NCBI RefSeq assembly: GCF_040543805.1
Contig: NZ_JBEUMS010000002.1
Coordinates: 124,001 to 188,000 of the forward strand
Origin: Arcicella rosea
GTDB taxonomy: Bacteria; Bacteroidota; Bacteroidia; Cytophagales; Spirosomataceae
Length of the DNA: 64,000 nucleotides
Direction: 5' to 3'
Shown: piece after piece, positions 46,255 to 54,313 of the stretch
Position numbering within the stretch: the first letter of the stretch is position 1
How the letters are laid out: each line of letters starts with the position of its first letter
The notes under the pieces: generated by a model
The model's input: only the letters and a program-made list of their open reading frames with translations
The model's database searches: none
Told to the model about the DNA's origin: nothing
Position numbers and translations under genes: made by a program

Positions 46255-46316
46255 ATTGACAGAATTTAGCTAAATTCCGTCAGTACGTTGACGTTTTTTA
46301 GCTAAATTCTGTCAAT
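46255..46316. repeat. 18-bp perfect inverted repeat with a nested palindrome
   Basis: ATTGACAGAATTTAGCTA at 46255-46272 and its exact reverse complement at 46299-46316. The left half also forms its own palindrome (TGACAGAATTT/AAATTCCGTCA, one mismatch). It starts 3 bases beyond the stop of the CoA-transferase gene (which reads into it on the minus strand) and so is placed as a terminator. Confidence 0.8.
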
Positions 46317-46318
46317 AG

Positions 46319-47665
46319 CTAATCTAAAGCCTCAATAAAGTTGGCACTGGTTTTGGCTCTTACTTCTTCTAAACTTACGTTTGGCATTAAACCAATTAAG
46401 GTTAATTTTCCTGCTGGAAATGCAAAAACCGCTAATTCTGTAATAATCATATCCACAACACTTTTGGCCGTTAGTGGCAAAGTACAAGCAGGAACAATTT
46501 TTGATGAACCGTCAGGATTACTGTGCGTCATGGTGATGATTAATCTTTTTGCACCTTTGGCTAAATCCATCGCACCACCAACGCCCAGAAGTGGTTTGCC
46601 TGGCACAGCCCAGTTGGCTAAATTGGCTGCTTCATCTACTTCTAATCCACCCATGATTGCCACGTCGATATGTCCGCCACGAATCATCGCAAAAGAATCT
46701 GCACTATCGAAATAGCTACTTCCTTTCAAAGCCGTTACGGGAATTTTACCTGCATTTACAGGATAATCCATCGCTCCGCCACCGTCAGTTGGCACTGGAC
46801 CAACGCCTAACATTCCGTTTTCGGTATGAAGAATAATGCCGTGTTCTTCAGTAATCAAATCAGCAACCAAAGTAGGAATACCGATTCCCAAGTTTACAAC
46901 ATCACCTTTTTTCAATTCAGCCAAAGCACGTTTTGCCATGTTCATACGGCTTTCATCTACTTTTTTAGAAGAAGAAACCGAAGCAGAACTTCCTAAATCT
47001 TCTAAAGTAATTTTGGCATCCACTAAATAATCGACATAACAACCTTGCGTATGGATAAACTCTGGTGCAATTTCTCCGACTGGCACAATTTCTTCTACTT
47101 CCGCAATGACCAAATCCGCAGCCGTTGCCATGGCTTTGTTGAAATTATTTTCAGTCATTCTGTACTGCAAATTCCCAGCAGTATCCGCACGCCAAGCACG
47201 GATAAAAGCCACATTGCCACGAATACTTTTGATAAATACTTGTTCTACGCCATCTAATATTTTGGTTTCTCTACCTTCGGCAATGATAGTTCCTGCCGAA
47301 GTGGGCGTATAAAAGCCACCGATACCGGCACCGCCAGCACGGATGGCTTCGGCTAATGTTCCTTGTGGGAGGAGTTCGTAAGCAACATCGCCATTTTGGG
47401 CAGCTTTTACAGCATCTGGATTGGAAGTAAAAAATGAACCTATCATTTTTTTGAGCTGTCCGTTTCTTAATAAACGTCCGCCTCCAAGTCCAGCTTCGCC
47501 AGTATTATTGCCAATAAAAGTCAAATTCTTTGTGCCGATTTCCGCCAAAGCGTGCATCAAATGAACGGGATTGCCCGTCATGCCAAAGCCGCCTTGCAGT
47601 AAAGTGTCTCCATCCTTTACCATCGAAGCGGCAGTGTGTAAGTCGATAATGGGTACTGTTTTCAT
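46319..47665 (-). CDS. Second fused CoA-transferase (A and B subunits)
   Basis: 448 aa. The A half is residues 1-220 (LQGGFGMTGNPVHLMHAL, LLPQGTLAEAIRAGGAGIGG), and the B half is 240-448, with the catalytic Glu E282 in HTENGMLGVGP. It is clearly diverged from the CoA-transferase at 40.4 kb, so this is not a recent copy. It lies between pobA and matB. One of the two enzymes should act on 3-oxoadipate; the other may act on acetoacetate or on malonate using a different CoA donor. The linker between halves is Ser-rich (ASVSSSKK). Confidence 0.88.
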   Translation of the reverse strand: MKTVPIIDLHTAASMVKDGDTLLQGGFGMTGNPVHLMHALAEIGTKNLTFIGNNTGEAGLGGGRLLRNGQLKKMIGSFFTSNPDAVKAAQNGDVAYELLPQGTLAEAIRAGGAGIGGFYTPTSAGTIIAEGRETKILDGVEQVFIKSIRGNVAFIRAWRADTAGNLQYRMTENNFNKAMATAADLVIAEVEEIVPVGEIAPEFIHTQGCYVDYLVDAKITLEDLGSSASVSSSKKVDESRMNMAKRALAELKKGDVVNLGIGIPTLVADLITEEHGIILHTENGMLGVGPVPTDGGGAMDYPVNAGKIPVTALKGSSYFDSADSFAMIRGGHIDVAIMGGLEVDEAANLANWAVPGKPLLGVGGAMDLAKGAKRLIITMTHSNPDGSSKIVPACTLPLTAKSVVDMIITELAVFAFPAGKLTLIGLMPNVSLEEVRAKTSANFIEALD

Positions 47666-47672
47666 ATTTTGG

Positions 47673-47786
47673 TAGCTTTCAGCTATCAGCCTTGAGCTAT
47701 GTATGAGCTGTCAGCGATGAGCTTTTTGTTTTTTTTAAAATCTATAATCTCAAGGCTCATAGCTCACAGCTCAAAGCTATCTGCTA
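47673..47786. repeat. GAGCT-family palindromic repeat
   Basis: Left arm 47673-47724 (words such as AGCTATCAGCCTTGAGC and GATGAGC) and right arm 47747-47786 (CAAGGCTCATAGCTCACAGC) can fold around a T-rich centre. It fills the whole gap between pobA and the second CoA-transferase. Confidence 0.75.
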
Positions 47787-48956
47787 TCAAGCAAATGTAT
47801 CTAATGGAAAACCAACGTAATTTTCTGCGATGGTTTTTTGATATGCTTCTGAAATGGTTAAATAATCAAATTTTGATTTTTGTAAAAGACTTTCAAAACT
47901 GCCTTCTGCGGCTTGTTTATGACAGAGGTATGTCATGAAGTTGGAAAAATCCTGTACACGCCAAACTCTTGCAACACATTTTTTAGAGTAATTCTCTAAA
48001 CTCTCCTGACTACCCGATTCATAAAATTCAATCAAGCCTTGTGCTAAATTATGAATATCAGCCACAGCTAAATTCAAACCTTTTGCTCCCGTTGGTGGTA
48101 CAATATGAGCCGAATCGCCTGCCAAAAACAAGCGTCCAAACTGCATATTATCAATCATAAAGCTTCGCATTGGCGTAATACTTTTTTCAAAAACTTCGCC
48201 TTTGTCTAGAGTAATACCTAAACGCAATTCGAGTTCGTTCCAAATTTTTTCGTCAGACCAATTCTCTACGTTATCGTTGTTATCTACTTGTAAATACAAA
48301 CGACTTATTTTTTCAGAACGCAAACTTGCCAAAGCAAAACCATTTGAATGGTACGCATAAATAAGTTCGTCGTAAGTAGGCACAGAGTACGCCAAAATTC
48401 CTAACCAACTAAATGGATACTCAATTTTGTATTCGTTGTAAGAATCTTTCGGTAAAGTTTTGCGAGCTAAACCGTGGAAGCCATCACAACCGCCTACAAA
48501 GTCGCAATAAATCACCTTTTCTTCACCCAAATGTGTAAAATGAATTTCAGGATTTTCACTTTCTACGTTTCTAATTTCTTTCGCTTCTGCTTCAAAAATG
48601 ATTGGAATTTCACGAGCTTCACAAGCTTGAATTAAATCTTTTACGACCTCTTGCTGACCGTAAATCGTTACTTGTTTTTGAGTATGTTTTTCAAAATCAA
48701 TGCGTTGACTCACGCCATTATAATTGATATAACAGCCATGATGAACAAGTCCTTCTTTATGCAGACGCTCAGAAACCTGCAAGCCATCAAATACTTCAAC
48801 GGTATTATGTTCTAATAAACCCGCACGTACTCGGTTTTCAACATACTCTCTACTTCTGTTTTCAATAATAACAGATTGAATTCCTTTTTGCTGGAGTAAA
48901 AGAGCCAAAGTAAGTCCCGATGGCCCCGCTCCGATAATTCCTACTTGTGTTTTCAT
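47787..48956 (-). CDS. pobA: 4-Hydroxybenzoate 3-monooxygenase
   Basis: 389 aa FAD-dependent hydroxylase. The FAD-binding GAGPSG is at residues 9-14; the second FAD motif LAGDSAHIVPPTGAKGLN is in the C-terminal half. The segment ENRSREYVENRVRAGLLEH carries the Arg residues that are typical for PobA substrate and NADPH handling. The length agrees with PobA of proteobacteria (about 394). It converts 4-hydroxybenzoate to protocatechuate, the entry to the pca genes beside it. Confidence 0.95.
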   Translation of the reverse strand: MKTQVGIIGAGPSGLTLALLLQQKGIQSVIIENRSREYVENRVRAGLLEHNTVEVFDGLQVSERLHKEGLVHHGCYINYNGVSQRIDFEKHTQKQVTIYGQQEVVKDLIQACEAREIPIIFEAEAKEIRNVESENPEIHFTHLGEEKVIYCDFVGGCDGFHGLARKTLPKDSYNEYKIEYPFSWLGILAYSVPTYDELIYAYHSNGFALASLRSEKISRLYLQVDNNDNVENWSDEKIWNELELRLGITLDKGEVFEKSITPMRSFMIDNMQFGRLFLAGDSAHIVPPTGAKGLNLAVADIHNLAQGLIEFYESGSQESLENYSKKCVARVWRVQDFSNFMTYLCHKQAAEGSFESLLQKSKFDYLTISEAYQKTIAENYVGFPLDTFA

Positions 48957-48968
48957 TTTTTTATTTTT

Positions 48969-49058
48969 AAGCTGTGAGCTTTGAGCAACGAGCTATGAGC
49001 TTTGAGCGATGTGTAAAAAAGCCCAAAGCTCATAACTCATGGCTCATAGCTATAGGCT
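48969..49058. repeat. GAGCT-family palindromic repeat
   Basis: Arms 48969-49010 and 49021-49058, built of GAGCTATGAGCTTTGAGC-like words and their complements around TGTAAAAAA. It overlaps the last codons of the pcaDC gene. Confidence 0.75.
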
Positions 49059-50168
49059 ATTAAACACTTCCTCTGCCGTATGAAAAGCTTCGTTGGCGGC
49101 AGGTAAACCGCAGTATAATGCCGACTGCATCAATACTTCTTTGATTTCAGCAATGCTTACACCATTGTTGAAGGCGGCACGAATGTGCATTTTTAATTCT
49201 GCTTTTCGGTTCAAGGCAATCAACATCGCAATCGTAATTAAGCTACGACTATGCTTTGATAAATTCGGACGAGTCCAGATTTCACCCCAAGCGTAATTAC
49301 TAATAAACTGTTGAAAATCAGCATTAAAATCATTGATATTGCCGTTGGCTCTGTCAACGTGAGCATTGCCCAAAACACTTCTTCTCACGTGCATTCCTTT
49401 TTCAAAAGTGCTTTCACCAACGATAAATTCGATCAATACTTGGGCATATTCTTCGGGCAATTCTGTACTGGCTAAATGACGAGCGTGCAGTACTTTTAAG
49501 CGAGCATTCGGGATATTTTTAGCAATAAATTCAGCCTGAGCAACATTTGTTACTGGGTCTTCGTCGCCCGTAATCACCAAAGTTTCTACCGATACTTGTG
49601 ATAAACTTTCTCTGAAATCAGCATCACGAATGGCAGCACAACAATTTGAATAACCTAAAATATCACTCCGTAAAAACATAGCTTTGGTTTCGGCTACTCT
49701 TTGCGGACTGTTATTTCTGAAACTTTCGGTAAACCATCTTTCCATCGTATCGTCCACAATGGCTTGCATTCCCTTGGTTTTGATGGTTTCAATTCTGCCA
49801 TTCCAGCGTTCATCGTTTCCGATTTTTGCACCCGTATTGCTTACAATTAGCTTTTTGATGCGATTAGGATAATGAATTCCTAACCATTGACCAATCAAAC
49901 CACCCATCGAAAGTCCACAGAAATAAGCTTCGTCAATTTTTAATTCATCCAATAAATCAATAACATCTTGTCCCAACAAAGCAATGCTGTAAGGTTCGGG
50001 TGTAATTTCACTTCCTCCATGCCCACGAGTATCGTATTGCAAAACCCTAAAATATGGTAAAAGAAAAGGCACAAGTTCATCCCACATCAACATTTCAGAA
50101 CCCAAAGAGTTAGAAAAAATCAACACAGGACTATTCGGCGTTCCTTGTAGTTTATAGTTAGTTTTCAT
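49050..50168 (-). CDS. pcaDC: Fused 3-oxoadipate enol-lactonase and 4-carboxymuconolactone decarboxylase
   Basis: 372 aa with two domains. Residues 1-250 are an alpha/beta hydrolase, PcaD, with the nucleophile S87 in FCGLSMGG. Residues 256-372 are a carboxymuconolactone decarboxylase, PcaC (GMHVRRSVLGNAHVDRAN and RSLITIAMLIALNR). The pair converts 4-carboxymuconolactone to 3-oxoadipate in two consecutive steps. This fusion is known from actinobacteria, where it is called PcaL. Upstream is pcaB and downstream pobA. Confidence 0.93.
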   Translation of the reverse strand: MKTNYKLQGTPNSPVLIFSNSLGSEMLMWDELVPFLLPYFRVLQYDTRGHGGSEITPEPYSIALLGQDVIDLLDELKIDEAYFCGLSMGGLIGQWLGIHYPNRIKKLIVSNTGAKIGNDERWNGRIETIKTKGMQAIVDDTMERWFTESFRNNSPQRVAETKAMFLRSDILGYSNCCAAIRDADFRESLSQVSVETLVITGDEDPVTNVAQAEFIAKNIPNARLKVLHARHLASTELPEEYAQVLIEFIVGESTFEKGMHVRRSVLGNAHVDRANGNINDFNADFQQFISNYAWGEIWTRPNLSKHSRSLITIAMLIALNRKAELKMHIRAAFNNGVSIAEIKEVLMQSALYCGLPAANEAFHTAEEVFNSL

Positions 50169-50171
50169 TTT

Positions 50172-50315
50172 AGCTTTGAGCCATCAGCTATGAGCTTTCG
50201 GCTTTTATTTAAAATTTAGTCATACTTTATGATTTAGGCGATAAACCTAAAAATTTGATAATACCTAATGAAATATTGCTTAAAGCCTACTACCTAAAGC
50301 TTAGAGCTTACAGCC
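50172..50315. repeat. GAGCT-family repeat, both sides of a 78-bp gap
   Basis: AGCTTTGAGCCATCAGC words at 50172-50203 and AAAGCTTAGAGCTTACAGCC words at 50281-50315, the latter extending into the end of pcaB. Confidence 0.65.
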
Positions 50316-51622
50316 TTTCCCAAAATATTATCAATAATCTCCAAACTCAATCCAATCGCATTTTCGGCTTGAAAGAGTGGTTGGAGTTCAGGTTCTGTTA
50401 AATAGTTCTGATTTTCTACCAGAATCTTTTTCAAATGTTTTTGTTCAGCAACTGCTTTTTTACAGGCTTTTTCTACTAATTCGTGGGCTTCACTTTTGCC
50501 AATTTTTTCAGCCAAAGCCAGTGAAACATTTTCTGCATAAATCAATCCCTGTGTCAATTCAAGGTTTTGAAGCATTCGATTTTTATCTACTTCTAAACCG
50601 CTGAGAAGCCCAATACTTCGTTCAACAGTGCCAGCCGTGAGTTTCATTAAATCATTCAAAACCTCCCATTCCGAATGCCAGAGTCCAGCTGAACGCTCAT
50701 GCTCCTGAGTCATCGCAGTCATCAATGTTGCCACCAAATGCGGTACTCTTTGGGCATTTGCCAAAATAATAGCCGATGCAACAGGGTTACGTTTATGCGG
50801 CATCGTACTTGAACCGCCTTTGCCCACTCCAGCTCCTTCAAATACTTCGCCTACTTCGGTTTGCATTAGCAGCGAAATATCTTTGGCAATTTTTCCGATA
50901 CTTCCTACCAAAACGCCCAAAACAGCAGCAAAATGGACAAAAGCATCTCGGTGTGTATGCCAAGAATGAGTAGCCTTTAAGCCTAAAATATTCGCTAAAC
51001 TTTCTTTTACTTTTTGATTAATCGCTTGATTCTGAGAACCTACCGCACCAGCCAATTGTAAAACCAATAATTCACCTTTCAGCGATTGAATACGTTCTGC
51101 CGAACGCTGAATACTTTCCAGACACAAAGCCATTTTTAGTCCGAAAGTAATTGGTTTGGCTTGTTGCAAAAGCGTTCTACCAATCATCAGAGTTTGGCGG
51201 TGTTCTTGCGTCTGCTTAATAAGTACCTCTTGTAAAGTATTTAATTGATTTTCAAGCCATTCGACAAATACTTTGGTTTGTAAAACCGTAGTCGTATCAA
51301 CTACATCTTGACTTGTAGCTCCGAAATGCACAAATTTGGCAGCTTCTGCATCTTGGTTTTTGACCAATTGCGTCAATTGTTTTACCAAAGGAATAGCAAC
51401 ATTTCCGCCCAACTGTATCGCTTTTTTCAAAGCTTGTAAATCTATCAAATCAGCTTGCGAACAAGACGCAATGATACCTGCAGAAGTATTTGGAACGATA
51501 CCATGTTCGACTTGGGCTTTTGCCAAACTTGATTCAAAAAGCAATAAATAGCTCAGACTCTTTTCATCAGAAAAAAGTTCGTTGATTTCATCGGAATAAA
51601 ATACTTCGGAATATAGACTCAT
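50294..51622 (-). CDS. pcaB: 3-Carboxy-cis,cis-muconate cycloisomerase
   Basis: 442 aa member of the fumarase/aspartase superfamily. The signature GGSSTMPHKRNP is at about 269-280, and the FGATSQDVVDT segment near residue 100 matches the substrate-binding region. It closes 3-carboxymuconate to 4-carboxymuconolactone. The start overlaps the pcaG stop by four bases (ATGA), so pcaG and pcaB are translated as a coupled pair. Confidence 0.93.
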   Translation of the reverse strand: MSLYSEVFYSDEINELFSDEKSLSYLLLFESSLAKAQVEHGIVPNTSAGIIASCSQADLIDLQALKKAIQLGGNVAIPLVKQLTQLVKNQDAEAAKFVHFGATSQDVVDTTTVLQTKVFVEWLENQLNTLQEVLIKQTQEHRQTLMIGRTLLQQAKPITFGLKMALCLESIQRSAERIQSLKGELLVLQLAGAVGSQNQAINQKVKESLANILGLKATHSWHTHRDAFVHFAAVLGVLVGSIGKIAKDISLLMQTEVGEVFEGAGVGKGGSSTMPHKRNPVASAIILANAQRVPHLVATLMTAMTQEHERSAGLWHSEWEVLNDLMKLTAGTVERSIGLLSGLEVDKNRMLQNLELTQGLIYAENVSLALAEKIGKSEAHELVEKACKKAVAEQKHLKKILVENQNYLTEPELQPLFQAENAIGLSLEIIDNILGKAVSSKL

Positions 51623-52143
51623 ATTTCAAAAAAGACAGTTTCGTTTTCGCCTTGCATATAAATGTTGAATTCATACACAGAACCTTTTTTCTGAGCAATC
51701 AGCGTATGTCGTCTTTCACTTGGTACAGTGTTCAGTACTTCGTCTTGTTCATTCAGCGTAATTTCGTCCGAAAAATATAGACGAGTATAAGAATGAATTA
51801 ACTGTCCACGCATAAAAACAATTACTGTTAAATAAGGAGCTTGCCCAGCAACCGATTCAGGTTTTAAGGTATGAAAAATAAAGCGACTTTCGGGGTCTGT
51901 ACCTGTACCAAATCTTCCGAAACGTTGATTATTTTCATCAATTTGCCATAATTCAATCATGGCATCAGGAATTGGTTGATTTTCGCCATCCAAAACCTTC
52001 CCGATGATGGTAATACTATCAGGATTTTCAATCGGATTTACCATTAGGTTTCCGACCAAACTTTTAAAATTATATAAATACTGTTCGGGCGAAAGTCCAT
52101 AAGCAAAATACGGCCCAACAGTTTGAGAAGGAGTCTGTAACAT
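51619..52143 (-). CDS. pcaG: Protocatechuate 3,4-dioxygenase, alpha subunit
   Basis: 174 aa intradiol dioxygenase-fold protein. TPSQTVGPYFAYGLSPEQYL at the start and the central GQPIPDAMIELWQID-like strands are typical of PcaG. It lacks the four iron ligands seen in the PcaH partner, as expected for the alpha chain. It pairs with PcaH to open the ring of protocatechuate. The gap to pcaH is 233 bp, with repeats of both families. Confidence 0.93.
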   Translation of the reverse strand: MLQTPSQTVGPYFAYGLSPEQYLYNFKSLVGNLMVNPIENPDSITIIGKVLDGENQPIPDAMIELWQIDENNQRFGRFGTGTDPESRFIFHTLKPESVAGQAPYLTVIVFMRGQLIHSYTRLYFSDEITLNEQDEVLNTVPSERRHTLIAQKKGSVYEFNIYMQGENETVFFEI

Positions 52144-52178
52144 AATTATTAGTTTTGAATTAGCACTGTAAGAATTAT

Positions 52179-52253
52179 TGATTTCGGATTTCAGGTATCG
52201 GATTTCGGATTTACTGAAAATAAAGTTATTTTACTCTATTTCTGAAATCCTAC
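52179..52253. repeat. GGATTTCGG-family repeat
   Basis: TTTCGGATTTCAGGTATCGG and GGATTTCGGATTT words followed by TTTCTGAAATCC on the other side, in the pcaH-pcaG gap. Confidence 0.65.
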
Positions 52254-52330
52254 CACCAAAATAGCCTTTAAACTTTCGTCAGCACTAATTATTTAAAATC
52301 CTTTAATACAATATTTGAACCTACAAGTAA

Positions 52331-52377
52331 AGCTGATAGCTCATTGCTCAAAGCTGAAGGCTGAAGGCTAAAAAGCT
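52331..52377. repeat. GAGCT-family repeat
   Basis: AGCTGATAGCTCATTGCTCA followed by AAGCTGAAGGCTGAAGGC, ending at the pcaH stop. Confidence 0.65.
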
Positions 52378-53084
52378 TACTGCTTCTCAAATGGCGTTGC
52401 GTTATTTCCTCTTAAAACAAAATCAAAGCGGTAGCCCAAAGCAAAACTTGGTTCAGTGATACTTAAATCAAAAGATGAAATCAACAATTCACGACCTTTC
52501 GGAGGTACTCCCAAGAAAATTGGGTCATATTGCAAAAGTGGGTCACCGGGAAAATACATCTGTGTTACCAAACGGTTAGTAATATTTGCCCCAAACAAAG
52601 AAAAGTGAATATGATTGGGCCGCCAAGCATTAAAATGATTTCCCCAAGGATATGCACCCGGTTTGATGGTATAAAATTTATAATTCCCTTCGGCATCCGT
52701 CATACATCTACCAGCACCCATAAAGTTCGGGTCGAGCGGAGCGGCGTGTTGATCCACTTTATGAACATATCGCCCTGCTGCATTCGCCTGCCAAATTTCT
52801 ATCAAAGTATTTGGAATGGGTTTCCCGTTTTCATTCATTACTTTACCATGCACCACAATTCTCTCTCCCAAAGGCTCGCCATTGGCGATAGCATTTTTGG
52901 TTAAATCATGGTCAAATTCACCTAAATTAAAATCACCAAAAATTGGTCCGCTCAATTCAGATAATGATTGCTTTAATGGAATCAAAGGCTTACTTGGAGC
53001 TCTTAAAATCGTTGACTTATAGTCAGGCGATAAATAAGGTGGATGTACTTCTCTGTCGAAAAGGTTATAAATAATATCGCTCAT
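52377..53084 (-). CDS. pcaH: Protocatechuate 3,4-dioxygenase, beta subunit
   Basis: 235 aa intradiol dioxygenase. The four Fe(III) ligands can be placed: Y106 (AAGRYVH), Y145 (KPGAYPW), H158 and H160 (RPNHIHFSLFG). It opens protocatechuate to 3-carboxy-cis,cis-muconate. It is the first gene of the minus-strand pathway and faces the AraC-type regulator across a 140-bp gap with a palindrome, so this is the most likely control point. Confidence 0.95.
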   Translation of the reverse strand: MSDIIYNLFDREVHPPYLSPDYKSTILRAPSKPLIPLKQSLSELSGPIFGDFNLGEFDHDLTKNAIANGEPLGERIVVHGKVMNENGKPIPNTLIEIWQANAAGRYVHKVDQHAAPLDPNFMGAGRCMTDAEGNYKFYTIKPGAYPWGNHFNAWRPNHIHFSLFGANITNRLVTQMYFPGDPLLQYDPIFLGVPPKGRELLISSFDLSITEPSFALGYRFDFVLRGNNATPFEKQ

Positions 53085-53085
53085 A

Positions 53086-53111
53086 TTTTGTATTAATTAT
53101 ATACAAAAATA
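53086..53111 (-). promoter_or_regulatory. Palindrome overlapping a possible pcaH promoter
   Basis: TTTTGTAT and ATACAAAA form a symmetrical site (53086-53108). On the minus strand TATTTTTG at 53104-53111 matches the -7 consensus TAnnTTTG and overlaps it. A further TTGTACAA palindrome lies at about 53154-53161. They may be operators for the AraC-type protein. Confidence 0.4.
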
Positions 53112-53224
53112 GATTATTTTAATGTGGCGAGTATTGTAAAAAATGATATATATCTTGTACAAAACAAACATTTATCACATTTTTGTCTTTAAATACTCTT
53201 GATGATAGTATTTTTTAAACATTT

Positions 53225-54127
53225 ATGAAAAAAGACTTAGTGAATTTTAGAGGATTGTATGGAGAGAATCAAACAGATTCTTTAGCAGATTATATTCACA
53301 TTGAAGAGCTTGAGGTACGAAGTAAATTGTATGACTGGGAAATCACCGAACACTTACATACAGATTTATATCAGATTTTTATATTTCCAGAAGGCGAAGG
53401 ACTTTTGATTTCTGAAAATACCAAAATCGCTTTAAATACACCATCCATTTTGATGATTCCGCCTAATACTTTGCATGGCTTTGTATTTCAGTCGAATATG
53501 GTTGGCGATGTACTTACTTTTTCGCAATCATTTGTAGAAAGTATTTTTAAAAATTCACCGCATATTGTTTTAGAAATCAGTCGTTTAAAGCAATTTACAT
53601 TTGAAGAATCCTTAGAAGTATTTGAGTCGTTGAAGCAATTAAAACAGCAAATAGCCACAGAGTTCATAGCCGAAAATCCTGAAAAACAGCTTTTTATGGC
53701 TTCATTATTTCAGCTACTTTTTATGCACTTATACCGTTTGAGCGTAGCCGTAGAACATCAAATTACGAAATCAGATAATAGAACATTACATTATTTTCAA
53801 TCATTTCAGAAGCAAATTAAGCAATCATTTCACGAATCAAAATCCGTAACAGAATACGCCAAAGAGCTGAATATCACAGCTGTACACCTCAATCGAGTGT
53901 GCCAAACCTTAGTCCAAAAATCTGCTTTACAGATTATTCACGAGTACATGATTAACGAAGCCCAAAAATACTTGTTGAACACTTCCTACACCATTGCCGA
54001 AATTTCCTATTTCTTAGATTTCAAAGACCCAGCTTATTTTACACGTTTTTTCAAAAAACAAACAGGTTTTTCACCGAGTGAGTTTAGAGGCAGAGTTTTG
54101 CCGAATACTTTATCCGAAAAGGTTTAA
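53225..54127 (+). CDS. AraC-family regulator, probable activator of pca/pob genes
   Basis: 300 aa. The first 100 residues are a cupin-type sensor (WEITEHLHTDLYQIFIFPEG); the last 100 hold the AraC helix-turn-helix pair (VTEYAKELNITAVHLNRVC and IAEISYFLDFKDPAYFTRFF). The layout is that of PobR-type regulators, which sense 4-hydroxybenzoate. It is divergent from pcaH. That it responds to 4-hydroxybenzoate or protocatechuate is inference from position and family. Confidence 0.88.
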   Translation: MKKDLVNFRGLYGENQTDSLADYIHIEELEVRSKLYDWEITEHLHTDLYQIFIFPEGEGLLISENTKIALNTPSILMIPPNTLHGFVFQSNMVGDVLTFSQSFVESIFKNSPHIVLEISRLKQFTFEESLEVFESLKQLKQQIATEFIAENPEKQLFMASLFQLLFMHLYRLSVAVEHQITKSDNRTLHYFQSFQKQIKQSFHESKSVTEYAKELNITAVHLNRVCQTLVQKSALQIIHEYMINEAQKYLLNTSYTIAEISYFLDFKDPAYFTRFFKKQTGFSPSEFRGRVLPNTLSEKV

Positions 54128-54262
54128 CTGATTAGATAGAGCCAAATACTAATCTCAATTTGGCTTAATGTCGATTTCTGATAAGTAACAGAGGAAATAT
54201 TATTAAAGGATGGACTTTGTCACATCTTCGAAATTACTTCAACTAACGGTTTTCAATAAGGC

Positions 54263-54297
54263 TTCCAATTACGTCTGCATTGCGGACGTAATTGGAA
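54263..54297. terminator. 16-bp stem between convergent genes
   Basis: Arms 54263-54278 and 54282-54297 (TTCCAATTACGTC as core) with one G-U type pair and a 3-base loop. It lies between the AraC gene and eboF, which converge. Confidence 0.75.
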
Positions 54298-54313
54298 ACT
54301 GTTTATAACGTTC

